From Rhodococcoides fascians A44A (GTDB lineage: Bacteria; Actinomycetota; Actinomycetes; Mycobacteriales; Mycobacteriaceae): a stretch of DNA of 64,000 nt. The stretch is taken from positions 838,497 through 902,496 of the forward strand of contig NZ_JMEX01000005.1 of NCBI RefSeq assembly GCF_000760735.1, read 5' to 3'. A program made the position numbers and the translations under genes. This document shows positions 63,660-64,000 of this stretch, in pieces (position 1 is the stretch's first letter; every line of letters begins with the position of its first letter). The notes beneath the pieces were generated by a model. That model was not told where the DNA came from. It made no database searches and saw only the letters and a list, made by a program, of their open reading frames with translations.

Positions 63660-64000
63660 CTAGCGCTTCTTCTTGGACCGCGCCGGCTTGGACGTCTTCG
63701 ACTGTGCCCGAGCGGCTTCGCGGCGTTCCCGACGCGTTCCCTGCGCCGCGGCGTCGCCGCCCGACGAGTTGGGTGCCGTCGCGACACCGGACCGGCGAAC
63801 TGCGGTCCCTCCGTCTTCGTCCGGACCGGAGAACGTCAGACGCTCCTCGGTGCGGTCGTCCAGGCCCTTCGCGCGCAAGGCCGACGGAACGGGGGCGGCA
63901 GGCGCCTCCTTCTTCGGTTCCGGACGGGCCGGCGCGGGCTGACCCGCCGACGCCGGAGCCGCGCCCGCGACAGCCGACGCTGCCGGGGCCGGGGCCGGGC
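63660..64000 (-). CDS. secA: Preprotein translocase ATPase SecA, C-terminal end (partial)
   Basis: The last 112 or so codons of a gene entering from the right. It reads LRAKGLDDRTEERLTFSGPDEDG, then a low-complexity linker and the basic tail GTRRERREAARAQSKTSK...KKKR, which matches the end of actinobacterial SecA1. The preceding Ala/Pro-rich segment (APAASAVAGAAPASAGQPAPARPEPKK) is a linker typical of this group, and the zinc-binding CxCxnCH tail of E. coli SecA is absent. The motor domains lie outside the window. Confidence 0.88.
   Translation of the reverse strand, partial: PAPAPAASAVAGAAPASAGQPAPARPEPKKEAPAAPVPSALRAKGLDDRTEERLTFSGPDEDGGTAVRRSGVATAPNSSGGDAAAQGTRRERREAARAQSKTSKPARSKKKR

Overview
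The window is a high-GC actinobacterial chromosome segment, most likely from a Rhodococcus-type member of the Nocardiaceae. The evidence is GC-rich codon use with frequent GTG starts, mycothiol/mycoredoxin and WhiB functions, AdnAB helicase-nucleases, SigH/RshA, DesA3-type desaturases and a WS/DGAT protein. From memory of the Mycobacterium tuberculosis gene order, most of it follows the block Rv3193c to Rv3240c. No tRNA, rRNA, CRISPR array or complete insertion sequence was seen.

Layout. 1-7.8 kb: UPF0182 membrane protein (cut by the window edge), PPA1309-family protein, YlbL-type PDZ/S16 protease, zincin-like protein, TOMM leader-binding E1-like protein, ABC1 kinase. 7.8-20.8 kb: whiB7 with an attenuator-type leader, uvrD2 diverging from mycoredoxin mrx1, nudC, a K+ channel, a DoxX-like protein and the adnB/adnA pair. 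20.9-24.1 kb: overlapping operon of lipV-like hydrolase, alkyltransferase-like protein, thioesterase and a fused MobA-MoeA. 24.1-30.7 kb: nitrite assimilation operon narK-nirB-nirD-HemD/regulator-sirohydrochlorin chelatase. 30.8-36 kb: accessory stretch with a decayed ketosynthase, three poorly characterised genes (including a secreted protein/small membrane protein pair), a CynX-type MFS gene and a GntR regulator. 36-50 kb: TIGR02569 protein, moeZ, DUF3152, TetR, DUF3107, ferritin-like protein, rhlE, Rv3212-like protein, ParA, DHA2 MFS, phosphatase, GNAT, membrane protein, lipid kinase. 50-64 kb: whiB1, pdtaS, biotinyl protein, bL37, rshA-sigH, ybaK, aroA-rsgA, two desaturases with their reductase, DUF6912-like protein, WS/DGAT, Rv3235-like protein and the 3' end of secA.

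How the genes work together. Stress control is dense: whiB7 has a WhiB7-type promoter, a 101-codon upstream ORF and an intrinsic terminator; sigH-rshA has a GGAAT-N18-GTT promoter, and mrx1 has GGAAC-N18-GTT, so both fit SigH control of thiol-redox repair. The nitrite operon makes its own siroheme path, and the MobA-MoeA fusion supplies molybdenum cofactor to a nitrate reductase outside the window. The desaturases share an operator-like motif with their ferredoxin-reductase partner.

The most unusual signal is a 33-bp-period repeat family. It occurs as an intergenic three-copy array (3755-3847), as an in-frame insert in the RhlE helicase (42424-42483, sharing an exact 20-nt core with the array), and, more divergently, as an in-frame insert in adnB (16180-16245).
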